From a virus: 35,793 bases of DNA. How positions within the stretch are numbered: position 1 is the first letter of the stretch; the number at the start of each line of letters is the position of its first letter. The position numbers were made by a program, and so were the translations under genes. The stretch covers positions 1-35,793 of IMG/VR virus record IMGVR_UViG_3300025949_000062. One strand, written 5' to 3'. Positions 13,403 through 20,649 of the stretch are shown here, in pieces. The notes beneath the pieces were generated by a model. It searched no databases. It was not told the DNA's origin and saw only the letters and a program-made list of their open reading frames with translations.

Positions 13403-13810
13403 TTAATTGAGATGTTCGCCGCCACCGGCATTAAGCACGGCAATAGCAGCTTGAAGAGTCTGCCCCTGACCAGCCACCTGACGTGCTGGTTGGGCCGGAC
13501 CGCCCTTATCAGTACGAAGGGCACGCAAGCCGTAGCCCTCCTGCTGGAAACGCGGATGCCATCCGCAATCACCACAGGCAATGGCTTGTCCTGCTACAGG
13601 TGGTCGGTAGTTATCACTACCACAACCCGGACACACAGAGCCCGTTGTCATGGGTACAGAAGGCACGTACTTAGGCGCTACAGGGGCCCCCTGAGGCGCT
13701 GTGGGAACAGTGTTGGGCACCGGTAAGGGTACCGGGTTGAAAAGGCTTCTAGAGGGCGCTACAGGGGCTTGCTGAGGTGTTCCCTGTAGCTTGTTGGCCC
13801 AGAAGTTCAT
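13403..13810 (-). CDS. Pro-rich zinc-ribbon protein, 135 aa
   Basis: An N-terminal Pro/Ala/Val-rich, probably disordered stretch (residues 10-55) precedes a zinc ribbon (VCPGCGSDNY at about 59-68 and ACGDCGWHP at about 78-86) and a Gln/Gly-rich C terminus ending LQAAIAVLNAGGGEHLN. A strong GGGAGG site precedes the ATG. The disordered-linker-plus-ribbon layout suggests a nucleic-acid or protein tether; the gene lies just after the DNA polymerase block. Confidence 0.75.
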   Translation of the reverse strand: MNFWANKLQGTPQQAPVAPSRSLFNPVPLPVPNTVPTAPQGAPVAPKYVPSVPMTTGSVCPGCGSDNYRPPVAGQAIACGDCGWHPRFQQEGYGLRALRTDKGGPAQPARQVAGQGQTLQAAIAVLNAGGGEHLN

Positions 13811-14229
13811 TGGTGTCCTCCCAAATGGATGAGTCCTTGTTCTAGTAGGTGGCTGATAACGGCATCCGTTACCGCTGCACCTATATTAATACTCAATTCC
13901 TTAAAAGACAAGACTGATTGCTCATCCATTGCAGCGTATCTTGGATCGAAAGCAATCAAAGTATCCGAAGCTACTTGGGCTGCCACATAACTGAGGAAAG
14001 ATATCTGATTGCGCAAAGGATAAAGACTTGTCCGCCTATTGATCATGTCCCGGTATTCCATTTCCAGAACATCATCGGATGCCGGTTTGACACCCATCTT
14101 CTCAGGAGAGTGCTTTATTCTATAGGGACCTACCATGTCCCATATCATTGATTTTTGAATAGTAGTGGCGAGAACCGCCCAGTCATTTATACTGGACGGT
14201 TCTGCCCCCTCAAAAGGGTCTTCTGTCAA
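13807..14229 (-). CDS. hypothetical protein, 140 aa (TTG start)
   Basis: A helical protein of 140 residues starting at a TTG (MTEDPFEGAEPSS). The central region (YRDMINRRTSLYPLRNQISFLSYVAAQVASDT, in parts about residues 60-90) and the C-terminal helix (GAAVTDAVISHLLEQGLIH) look like a small helical domain. A near-perfect inverted repeat lies in its first codons. It follows the polymerase gene by 15 bases. If the start were instead at a later ATG, the hairpin would be intergenic. No family recognised. Confidence 0.7.
   Translation of the reverse strand: MTEDPFEGAEPSSINDWAVLATTIQKSMIWDMVGPYRIKHSPEKMGVKPASDDVLEMEYRDMINRRTSLYPLRNQISFLSYVAAQVASDTLIAFDPRYAAMDEQSVLSFKELSINIGAAVTDAVISHLLEQGLIHLGGHQ
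14171..14203. repeat. inverted repeat within the 5' end of a gene
   Basis: A 13-bp near-perfect inverted repeat (14171-14183 and 14191-14203, arms AGAACCGCCCAGT and ACTGGACGGTTCT, one mismatch) with a 7-base loop, about 26 bases after the proposed TTG start at 14229. It could fold in mRNA and affect translation or act as a weak terminator after the polymerase gene. No U tract follows. Confidence 0.45.
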
Positions 14230-14244
14230 TTCTCTTTTTCTTTC

Positions 14245-16254
14245 CTAGTCCTTAGCCTCGCTCCATCTGTCAACGATGAGAGCGGTAGCTTCCAGTGGAA
14301 CCTTAAGCATGGTCTGCATTTCCGGTCCGGCCATAGCTTCCTCCAGCATGAGCTTGGCATCCACGGCCCGGTGTTCTGGAGCCTGGAGAACCAGTTCGTC
14401 ATGCACAGAAAGAATCAGGTGGACCTTCTCCGACTCGGGAAGATCTGCATTGTACTCAAGCAAGCGCTTGTGAATGCGAACCATTGCAGTTTTGATGATA
14501 CCAGCAGCACTGCCCTGAATGAGAGAATTGAAAATCTGTCGCTCCGCACGGGCACGCAAACCCCAACGCTCCTCATTCAGATCCCACACGCGTCGCTTGA
14601 ATCCGGTAATCGTGGTAATGTGAGGAATCTCACGCCTACGCGCTGTCGATACCACAGCCTTTTTGAATTGAATTACTTCCGGCTGAGTCCTCCCATAGTC
14701 CTTAATACGCTCCTCGGCATACTCTACAGTCTGCTTCATGATCGCCGCAACCTTGTTGGCCATGGCGCCGAACAGCACACCAAAACCAATTGCCTTGGAA
14801 TCCTGACGCATCTGCTTGGTAACTTCTTCGATGGCTACCTGATACATAGCGGCGGCGGTTGCCTTGTGAGCATCCACACCACTCCAGAAACCGTCGAACA
14901 GAATACCCTTGCCCAGGAAGTGTGCGAGAACGCGGTACTCAATCTGGGCATAGTCCGCAACCACCAGCTTGTAACCGGTAGGAGCCTTGAACAGACCACG
15001 AACCTTGGTACCAAGATCAGTACCCGGACGCGGAATATTCTGTAGATTGGGTTCACGGCAGGAGAAGCGAGAAGTAACCGTACCATACTGAACGAGATCC
15101 GCATGGATTCTTCCATGGAATACTCGACAAGGCCGATCCGGATTTCCTTCCTCACCAAGATATCCTCGCACATATGTATTGAGGAGCTTGGCGATTTCGG
15201 AATACTCCATAAGAAGTGCGACAAGAGGGTTGTCCGGGAACTGTTCGAGAGCTTCCTTGTCCGTAGACAGGTGCTCAATGCCCGTAGGCATTCCTTCCTT
15301 CTTGAGCTTAGCACCCGCCGGAGTAAGTCGCTTACTCTTTAGTCCCTGACCTCCATCCTTCTTTAGACCGAAAAGGATTTTCTGCTTCTGCGGAGTCGAA
15401 TTGATATTGAAAATCTGACCGGCTTCCCGGTAGATATTCGCTTCGATCTTCTCCAGCATAATGGTCAGGTCTGTTTCCAGTTGCTTGATTGCTTCGACAT
15501 CAACAGGTGCGCCAATAGCATTCATCGGAAACAGAACTTCGGTTACTTCATTCTCAAGATCCGCGTGTCGAGAGACACCGTCCTCAATGAGAAGCGGCTT
15601 GAACTTAACGAACAGAGTCCAAGTATAACGGACGTCGAGAAGAGCGTATCGAGCTACCTTGGAAAACTCGTGAGCCTCAATACACTTACCGACTTCTTCG
15701 GTATCGTACTTGACTTTGTAATACCAAAGGGTAAGATCCTTAAGACCCTTACGCATAGGACGCTTGGGACCGCCGGAAATCTGACCGATGTTCTCATCAA
15801 GGAGCCACTGCATAACAATGGTGTCAGATACCGGGCCGTAAGGAATGGCACCGAAATACTTCTTAAGAGAAACAAAGTCGATGGTAGCGTTGTGTGCCAC
15901 CTTACGAATGGTACGAGAAAAGAACAGCGGGCGGAGAATCTCGAATACGACCGAAGGGCGAAGCTGCTTCGGGGGCTCATTGAATACCGCCGGAAAGGAC
16001 TGGAACTTACCATCAATTTTCTTACGGAACTTGTCCCTAAGACGTACGTCTCCATTGGGATGCCCCAGAGGAATGGTAATGGCTCGCCCATAGGTTGCCA
16101 GGGAAATCCAGACGACCTGATTGTGTGCAGCTACTCCACGAGTTCCTTCCAGCGGTCCCGGAATAGACTCGATGTCGAAAGCAAATGCATCCTGTTTGAG
16201 GAAGTACGCTACCTCCTTCCGTAGCTCTTCCTCTGAAAGAATTACACCCTTCAA
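14245..16254 (-). CDS. family A DNA polymerase with 3'-5' exonuclease
   Basis: A 669-residue protein starting at TTG behind GGAGGAG. The N terminus has the proofreading exonuclease (AFDIES, D27 and E29). The polymerase domain shows motif A VVADYAQIEYR (D434), motif B RQDSKAIGFGVLFG (R483, K487, F491) and motif C LSVHDELV (H618, D619). The residue equal to E. coli Tyr766 is Phe here. There is no 5'-3' nuclease domain, as in T7 polymerase. It is the replicative polymerase of the phage; the primase and DnaB-like helicase are at 22480-24739. The size is typical. Confidence 0.95.
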   Translation of the reverse strand: MKGVILSEEELRKEVAYFLKQDAFAFDIESIPGPLEGTRGVAAHNQVVWISLATYGRAITIPLGHPNGDVRLRDKFRKKIDGKFQSFPAVFNEPPKQLRPSVVFEILRPLFFSRTIRKVAHNATIDFVSLKKYFGAIPYGPVSDTIVMQWLLDENIGQISGGPKRPMRKGLKDLTLWYYKVKYDTEEVGKCIEAHEFSKVARYALLDVRYTWTLFVKFKPLLIEDGVSRHADLENEVTEVLFPMNAIGAPVDVEAIKQLETDLTIMLEKIEANIYREAGQIFNINSTPQKQKILFGLKKDGGQGLKSKRLTPAGAKLKKEGMPTGIEHLSTDKEALEQFPDNPLVALLMEYSEIAKLLNTYVRGYLGEEGNPDRPCRVFHGRIHADLVQYGTVTSRFSCREPNLQNIPRPGTDLGTKVRGLFKAPTGYKLVVADYAQIEYRVLAHFLGKGILFDGFWSGVDAHKATAAAMYQVAIEEVTKQMRQDSKAIGFGVLFGAMANKVAAIMKQTVEYAEERIKDYGRTQPEVIQFKKAVVSTARRREIPHITTITGFKRRVWDLNEERWGLRARAERQIFNSLIQGSAAGIIKTAMVRIHKRLLEYNADLPESEKVHLILSVHDELVLQAPEHRAVDAKLMLEEAMAGPEMQTMLKVPLEATALIVDRWSEAKD

Positions 16255-16488
16255 TTAAAGCTCCTCCTCCAGCGGGCGGACATCAATATAGTACTTGTCC
16301 CACCCATACTTGTCACCGCTGAACCAAATGTCCGAACACTGATCCCAAACGTAGTTGGCATACTGCTTTTGAACATGCTGGTGCATCCAAATGGACGCTA
16401 CCGTGTAATCCAATGACATGTAAAGATCATCACCCGCGCACGTGACACCATCCCAACTCTCCCACATGACAACATAAACAGACTCCAC
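16255..16488 (-). CDS. hypothetical aromatic-rich protein, 77 aa (GTG start)
   Basis: The GTG at 16488 (MESVYVVMWESWDG) follows AAGGAGG, so it is preferred over the frame's first codon at 16506. The product has many Trp, Tyr and Asp residues in a small alpha-beta domain, ending DVRPLEEEL. It is coupled to the polymerase gene downstream. A family of short phage proteins beginning with this kind of 'VYVV.WE' strand exists, but I cannot name its function. Confidence 0.7.
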   Translation of the reverse strand: MESVYVVMWESWDGVTCAGDDLYMSLDYTVASIWMHQHVQKQYANYVWDQCSDIWFSGDKYGWDKYYIDVRPLEEEL

Positions 16489-16513
16489 GATTCCTCCTTG
16501 TATCAACGGGAAA

Positions 16514-16555
16514 GCCCCGGGCTGACTGAGTAAGGTAACTCTATCAGCCCGGGGC
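16514..16555 (-). terminator. intrinsic terminator-like hairpin
   Basis: A perfect 12-bp GC-rich inverted repeat (16514-16525 with 16544-16555; arm GCCCCGGGCTGA) with an 18-base loop that itself contains GAGT/ACTC. It lies 19 bases after the stop of the ssDNA-binding protein gene. In the transcript a short TTT follows. It would limit read-through into the polymerase block, so polymerase is expressed at a lower level than the ssDNA-binding protein. Confidence 0.75.
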
Positions 16556-16573
16556 CGTTGTGTCTAGCGGAGA

Positions 16574-17350
16574 TCAGTCGGTACGAATCTTGTCCGCGAT
16601 CTCCTCAAGCTGACGCTGCGTGCTGATCCAAACTACTTCCTCACCGTAAAGGTTGGTGTAGTTGGCAACATCCCCGTCATCATCGAGAATCTCCTCACCA
16701 CGGATCTCTTCAAGTTCCGCAGTGGTGAAAGGCTCGATACCGAAATCCTCCTGAAGATCACGTGCCTTCAGCTTGTCGACCTTGGTAGACGGAGCAGAAC
16801 GGCCTGCCACAGAAACGTGGTAAACCTCAAAGTAGCGAGCTTCATCATCGACAGGCCAGTATTCGTTGTCCGGGTTCACAGAGTAACCCTGCAGTAGTGT
16901 AGAAACCTCGTTACCAAAGTCCCACTTACGAACCTTGATATCGGAAATGGACTCGGCCTTGTTGATGTCCTCCATGTCGATGACATTCATCATGAAACGT
17001 GCCGAAGCCTTGTGGCCTACATTGCAGAGAGGACAGGTCTGCACAAGCTTACCGTCCTCCCAGATCTTACCGCAAGTGTAAGAACGCTTCACCTGCTGAA
17101 CGAAGTGCTGGAAGTAGTGAACCGGTGGCTTCTCGTTGAGAATCTTGATAATGCGACGACCGTTGCCCTTAAGCTCCAGATATGGAGCCTTCACAGTCTC
17201 CTGCTTGGGAGTCGCCGGAGCGCCCCAACCACTGCGGACTACCCTACCGGTACGTGGGGCTCGCTGAGGGGCCTTCATGGACTCGGAAGGGCCATCGTAG
17301 CTGTCATCTTCAACGGGAGCAGCAACCGCTACACGATTACGACTTGCCAT
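16574..17350 (-). CDS. ssb: ssDNA-binding protein (gp32-like) with SGWG tag
   Basis: A 258-residue protein. A disordered N-terminal 50 residues contains VVRSGWGAPATPK (SGWG at 40-43). The core has RRIIKILNEKPPVHYFQHF and a zinc knuckle SYTCGK...QTCPLCNVGHK (C93, C106, C109, H113), as in T4 gp32-like proteins with a structural zinc in the OB fold. The C-terminal third is acidic (DDDGD) but ends in a short charged helix. It coats ssDNA and recruits partners; the tag suggests one shared docking site with the primase and nuclease. AAGGAG precedes the ATG by 8 bases. Confidence 0.8.
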   Translation of the reverse strand: MASRNRVAVAAPVEDDSYDGPSESMKAPQRAPRTGRVVRSGWGAPATPKQETVKAPYLELKGNGRRIIKILNEKPPVHYFQHFVQQVKRSYTCGKIWEDGKLVQTCPLCNVGHKASARFMMNVIDMEDINKAESISDIKVRKWDFGNEVSTLLQGYSVNPDNEYWPVDDEARYFEVYHVSVAGRSAPSTKVDKLKARDLQEDFGIEPFTTAELEEIRGEEILDDDGDVANYTNLYGEEVVWISTQRQLEEIADKIRTD

Positions 17351-17392
17351 ATGTTATCTCCTTGCGTATGCGCTATAGGCGCTGTTGTTGGA

Positions 17393-17719
17393 TTAATCAA
17401 TAGAAATGCGATGGATGTAAGACTGTGCCGGGGCGAGCGCCTTTGCGGTCAGCATTTCATCCTGGATAACTGCGTACAGCTTTTCATTAAGATAGGCAGC
17501 TACGTCGAAGATATCTACCTGAGTAGAGAACCTGCCAGCGACAGATCCCTTAACACTCTTGTTGTTAAAGTCCCCGATGTTGACCGTATACCCTGTGGTC
17601 AGACTGACTTCAAGAACTCCGTCAATAGGAGTCACGGTAACTGTAGCAGAGTCTTGAACAACTGTAGGACTCTCGGTGTGAACTGTGTCTCCGTCATTCT
17701 TACGCCTTTGTGCGGCCAT
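17393..17719 (-). CDS. hypothetical protein, 108 aa
   Basis: A 108-residue protein with GGGAG close to its ATG. It has a polar N terminus, a strand-rich centre (TVTVTPIDGVLEVSLTTG) and a C-terminal helix (FDVAAYLNEKLYAVIQ). Its first 88 bases overlap the end of the MerR-like gene in another frame. A gap of 42 bases follows before the ssDNA-binding protein gene. No motif recognised. Confidence 0.7.
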   Translation of the reverse strand: MAAQRRKNDGDTVHTESPTVVQDSATVTVTPIDGVLEVSLTTGYTVNIGDFNNKSVKGSVAGRFSTQVDIFDVAAYLNEKLYAVIQDEMLTAKALAPAQSYIHRISID

Positions 17720-18057
17720 AATACTCCCTCTTCCTGTGCGATACGAACCATGCCTTCAACCATAGCACGGGTGTACAAACGTCGTCTACCTCTCGGGTCC
17801 TGACTACTCTTGACGTAGGGAGACTTTGGAATGATAGCTTCCTTCTCCCAAGCGCGCAAGGTGTTTGCACTGCGGTTTCCTAGCGCAGTAGCCAGTTGAC
17901 CGATAGTGAAGAACTCGGTGGGGACGCCTCCCACATTGAATATCAAAGGCTTGGCGTCCCACTCACCGATTTCTTTTTCCTTTACCGCTTTACGTGCTTC
18001 AAAATCAAGAGGAGTGGACGACCCCGGAAAGAACTTACTTAAGAAATCGTCCACCAT
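17632..18057 (-). CDS. MerR-like helix-turn-helix DNA-binding protein
   Basis: Residues about 50-95 read FFTIGQLATALG...TLRAWEKEAIIPKS and then GRRRLYTRAMVEGMVRIA: a winged helix of the MerR type (sensor helix, RAWE, basic wing and the Y-x-x-E-M pattern). No metal-binding Cys follows, so it is not a classical MerR sensor. It is a likely phage transcription regulator or DNA-organising protein. It overlaps the downstream gene by 88 bases, an unusually long overlap. Confidence 0.7.
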   Translation of the reverse strand: MVDDFLSKFFPGSSTPLDFEARKAVKEKEIGEWDAKPLIFNVGGVPTEFFTIGQLATALGNRSANTLRAWEKEAIIPKSPYVKSSQDPRGRRRLYTRAMVEGMVRIAQEEGVLWPHKGVRMTETQFTPRVLQLFKTLLQLP

Positions 18058-18060
18058 GAA

Positions 18061-18540
18061 TCAGTAACCGCACTCGTAATCGAACTTGTAAGTACTGTCG
18101 GGAGTAATAACCACAGTGACGTTGTCACCGAATTCAGCACGCAAAGCATACTCGAATGCAGCAGAACCAATGGACGCGTCAACATGCGTGCCCAATCCAT
18201 CCGGGTGGCCAGAACCTGTAATAAAGCAGTAATCCTCAAGGTAATCCAGCTCCGGATAAAGATCCTCTGCGGAGTCTGCTCTCTTGTCTTCTACCCACAA
18301 TGCCGCAATGGCAGGATTAGAAGTATAGAGAACATCATTAATGGTGAACTCACAAGCATCACCATCATTCCACCCGGGAACGTACTGATTCCACTTGATA
18401 GCAACAACACCCTTGGCGAATACTTCCTCCAATTCCGGAAGAAGATCCTCAATCGGAAGCTGCTCTACAAACTGACTACCACGGCTGTAAGACTCGTCAA
18501 TCAGTAACTTACCACGAAAATCTAACGCCTGCTCACTCAC
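18061..18540 (-). CDS. hypothetical protein, 159 aa (GTG start)
   Basis: The GTG at 18540 follows GGGAG by six bases and makes an 8-base overlap with the upstream stop, so it is preferred to 18594. The protein is acidic and mixed alpha-beta, with NQYVPGWNDGDACEFTIND in the middle (about residues 71-89) and a C-terminal FDYECGY. Similar 'IKWNQYVPGWNDG' segments occur in phage proteins of unknown role. No catalytic motif recognised. Confidence 0.7.
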   Translation of the reverse strand: MSEQALDFRGKLLIDESYSRGSQFVEQLPIEDLLPELEEVFAKGVVAIKWNQYVPGWNDGDACEFTINDVLYTSNPAIAALWVEDKRADSAEDLYPELDYLEDYCFITGSGHPDGLGTHVDASIGSAAFEYALRAEFGDNVTVVITPDSTYKFDYECGY

Positions 18541-18877
18541 TATTACTCCCAAAAATCTCTCTAGTGCTGCGGATTTCTCTACGCTTGGTACCACTCATTG
18601 CAGGGTTAAGGGCCATCTGCTCTGCCCACCACTGGAATGTAGGCAGGAATCCCAGATCCTCTACGATATGACGCTCTGCGATATCGCGGACAGGAACCTG
18701 ACGCTTGCCTACCTGGAGATACGGACCGAACAATTCCTCCATAAGGAAGGTACCTTCGGTGTGATGATACATGGCACGATGACGAATATCACCCATGCCT
18801 GACTTGGAACTGTCGATCTTTAAATGGATAGGATGATACAGCTCAGGATCTCCACCCCATTCACGAGCAGATGACAT
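18533..18877 (-). CDS. DUF6915-like protein, 114 aa or slightly longer
   Basis: The protein has SSAREWGG, IRHRAMYHHTEGTFLMEELFG (given in parts) and VPVRDIAERHIVEDLG, a pattern I associate with the DUF6915 phage/bacterial family of unknown function (His-rich HRA..HH.EG core). Upstream in frame the reading continues as INSWQHA with no stop, and an ATT at 18898 sits behind AGGGAG. Homologues start with a similar HA segment, so the true start could be that ATT, seven codons upstream. The ATG reported has no visible ribosome-binding site. Confidence 0.7.
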   Translation of the reverse strand: MSSAREWGGDPELYHPIHLKIDSSKSGMGDIRHRAMYHHTEGTFLMEELFGPYLQVGKRQVPVRDIAERHIVEDLGFLPTFQWWAEQMALNPAMSGTKRREIRSTREIFGSNSE

Positions 18878-18893
18878 AGCATGCTGCCAACTG

Positions 18894-19112
18894 TTAATGA
18901 GTCTCCCTCATTTCTGCCTTCATCAGTCGCTTCTGTTCCTTGGCATAACTGATGAGCATCTGAGTAAAATCCCAATCAGCTACCGCCTCATCAATAGCCA
19001 CAATGAGATCGAACATCTCTTCATAAGAAGCATTCATTCTCATATGTTCAACGAGCATATAGGGATCTATCTGAACAGGCACCAACATATGGAGATCATT
19101 CCATTCGCTCAC
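18894..19112 (-). CDS. helical hypothetical protein, 72 aa (GTG start)
   Basis: The GTG at 19112 has GGAG nine bases upstream and shares GTGA with the preceding stop; a GTG 15 bases earlier is possible but lacks a site. The product is acidic and helical, with DWDFTQMLISYAKEQKRLMK near the C terminus. No motif recognised. Confidence 0.65.
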   Translation of the reverse strand: MSEWNDLHMLVPVQIDPYMLVEHMRMNASYEEMFDLIVAIDEAVADWDFTQMLISYAKEQKRLMKAEMRETH

Positions 19113-19381
19113 TTCTTCACTCTCCACTCTGTCTTAGTAACCTCGTACTTTTCGGCCTCAGGACACTCTACAACATCATCCCATTCCCACGGAAGTTCGT
19201 GCTCTTGGTATTCGGTAAGCCCCATGCCCCAATTGATCATATAATGCTTGCCCTCATACTCGAATACACCTTCCATCCGCTCATGCCAGCGGCCGGAACC
19301 AAGAGACCACTCTGTGTGGCAGGACCAAGGAAGGTCAAGCTCCTCGCCCTGTTCCTTTGTTAGCTTAATACTATTTCCCAC
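19109..19381 (-). CDS. hypothetical protein, 90 aa (GTG start)
   Basis: A 90-residue acidic, Trp/Glu-rich protein. It starts at a GTG with weak GGGG upstream. The pattern ...SCHTEWSLGSGRWHERMEG..YEGKHYMINWGMGLTEYQEHELP suggests a small beta domain. It lies immediately after a strong terminator-like palindrome, so it heads its own transcript or relies on read-through. Function unknown. Confidence 0.7.
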   Translation of the reverse strand: MGNSIKLTKEQGEELDLPWSCHTEWSLGSGRWHERMEGVFEYEGKHYMINWGMGLTEYQEHELPWEWDDVVECPEAEKYEVTKTEWRVKK

Positions 19382-19417
19382 AATGCCCCAATCATATAAG
19401 TAGCTACTGACAATAGT

Positions 19418-19443
19418 GGTAGGGCTCCCTAGGGAGCCCTACT
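19418..19443. terminator. palindromic terminator-like hairpin
   Basis: A long self-complementary palindrome centred between 19430 and 19431: tagggctccct followed by its exact complement, with one or two more pairs outside. It forms a GC-rich stem with a very tight loop on either strand. It lies directly after the putative lipoprotein gene in the direction of transcription. A U tract is absent, so it may be a terminator, an mRNA-end protector or an operator. Confidence 0.65.
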
Positions 19444-19450
19444 CCGTTAT

Positions 19451-19630
19451 TTACTTCTTCTTGGTGGAGCTAGAAGACTTCTTCTGAACAGGCGCCTTCG
19501 GCTTAACAGTCTTGGTCTTGGTAACCACGACGTGGTGGTGATCGTGGTCGTCATCATCGCAAGCAACCGCACCCGCGCCCAGCATACCGACAACAGCAGC
19601 CACCGCAACGAGCTTCGCAGCCTTGTTCAT
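19451..19630 (-). CDS. putative secreted/lipoprotein peptide with Asp-His cluster, 59 aa
   Basis: A 59-residue frame with a strong GGAGG site. Residues 1-24 form a Lys-led hydrophobic signal peptide ending AGAVAC (lipobox-like, C24). Immediately after it comes DDDDHDHHHVVV, an Asp/His metal-binding cluster, then a Lys/Pro/Ser-rich tail (KTKTVKPKAPVQKKSSSSTKKK, given in full would be basic throughout). It would be displayed outside the host membrane, with the tail contacting cell wall or teichoic acid. A superinfection-exclusion role is a guess. The -3 residue is Ala, not the usual Leu, so cleavage by signal peptidase I cannot be excluded. Confidence 0.7.
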   Translation of the reverse strand: MNKAAKLVAVAAVVGMLGAGAVACDDDDHDHHHVVVTKTKTVKPKAPVQKKSSSSTKKK

Positions 19631-19646
19631 TATTTCCTCCTATTAG

Positions 19647-20105
19647 TTATTCTCGGGTGGGTGAAAATGCGAATGATTCCGTTACATCGAAAAAGCTATT
19701 CAATTCCTCTTCGGTAATGTATTCATTAACGAAGAAATCCCACAGTACATCTTGATCAATGTGCTGGACAGTGACAAAGATACCACTATTGCTGACAAGA
19801 TCGTCCCAGTGGATATCTTCTTCAGATTCACTGTTCACCTTAGCGTACAACCACTCAGTGGTACGCTCCTCATTGAGTACCCTACTCACCTTGCGTACCT
19901 TCTGCAAGCTCTTGTAGCGCACTCCGTCGATCTCCAAAGCGTCTTCGAACTCTACCACGTGAGAACCACGTGAGTTGGTCGGTGCTGCCTTGAGGTACGG
20001 TTCCAGCTCTAACTTAACACGTGCCTGCTGATCCTGCAAGTCCTTGATATCCTGCTTGAGCAATAGGTAGCGAGCTACCTTACTTCTTACTAAATCACTG
20101 CTCAT
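19647..20105 (-). CDS. hypothetical protein, 152 aa, coiled-coil N terminus
   Basis: The ATG at 20105 (MSSDLVRSKVAR) with AAGGTGG about 10 bases upstream is chosen; the longer frame to 20192 would run through the neighbour. Residues about 10-45 form a charged coiled coil (LLLKQDIKDLQDQQARVKLELEP). The rest is beta-alpha with an acidic C terminus. An 11-base overlap with the upstream gene supports the start. Function unknown. Confidence 0.7.
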   Translation of the reverse strand: MSSDLVRSKVARYLLLKQDIKDLQDQQARVKLELEPYLKAAPTNSRGSHVVEFEDALEIDGVRYKSLQKVRKVSRVLNEERTTEWLYAKVNSESEEDIHWDDLVSNSGIFVTVQHIDQDVLWDFFVNEYITEEELNSFFDVTESFAFSPTRE

Positions 20106-20649
20106 CAAGATACGCCACCTTCGCAAGAGTGAAGCCCGGACCATCAGTACGGATTCGATTATCCACATACTTGGCCAGTGCGTCAACATCATGGAAGTCC
20201 ACTACAGCGTTGGCCACAGAGGCAGAAGCAAGTGTGGTCACGCGGTGGTAGTAATCCGGACGGATACGAAATTCAGGTGCGTTTGTAAAGGAAACAGGAG
20301 TACTGCCGATTTGTGCTTGCTGCCAATTACCGTCCCCAAACTGATACTGGAGAAGCGGGTTGGCTACCTGATCTTCCGGAGACTCAAACTTTCTAATAGT
20401 AGCCTGCATACCGATATTGAGGTAGGCAGCTACCTCCGACATGGCATCAGTGCGATTCTTGTACACAACAGACTTGTCGGTACGAACCTCATAGGCATAC
20501 ACAGGAGCCATACGGAAACGTGTTCGAGCACTGAACTTTGTCTTACCGGATGGTACTGGCTGCCAAAATCCCCAGACACCTTCCACAGCATAAGAGAAAC
20601 TACTACTAGTATAGGTAGAGTACTCAATGCCCTTCATAATATTGGTCAA
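20095..20649 (-). CDS. hypothetical protein, 184 aa (TTG start)
   Basis: Starts at a TTG sharing TTGA with the previous stop, with AGGGA upstream; an ATG follows 12 bases later. The protein is beta-rich (FRMAPVYAYEVRTDKSVVYK; WQQAQIGSTPVSF) with a C-terminal helix (VDALAKYVDNRI). The repeated 'strand - helix with A.Y' design and Ser/Thr-rich start are noted, but no family is recognised. Confidence 0.7.
   Translation of the reverse strand: MTNIMKGIEYSTYTSSSFSYAVEGVWGFWQPVPSGKTKFSARTRFRMAPVYAYEVRTDKSVVYKNRTDAMSEVAAYLNIGMQATIRKFESPEDQVANPLLQYQFGDGNWQQAQIGSTPVSFTNAPEFRIRPDYYHRVTTLASASVANAVVDFHDVDALAKYVDNRIRTDGPGFTLAKVAYLDEQ

Noticed and set aside
13807-14229. TTGACA at the start of this gene as a promoter -35
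   Set aside because: At 16-18 bases downstream there is only GGCAGA-type sequence, with no -10.
14155-15045. Plus-strand open frame of 296 codons
   Set aside because: Lies opposite the polymerase motifs A, B and C; the openness follows from codon use on the other strand.
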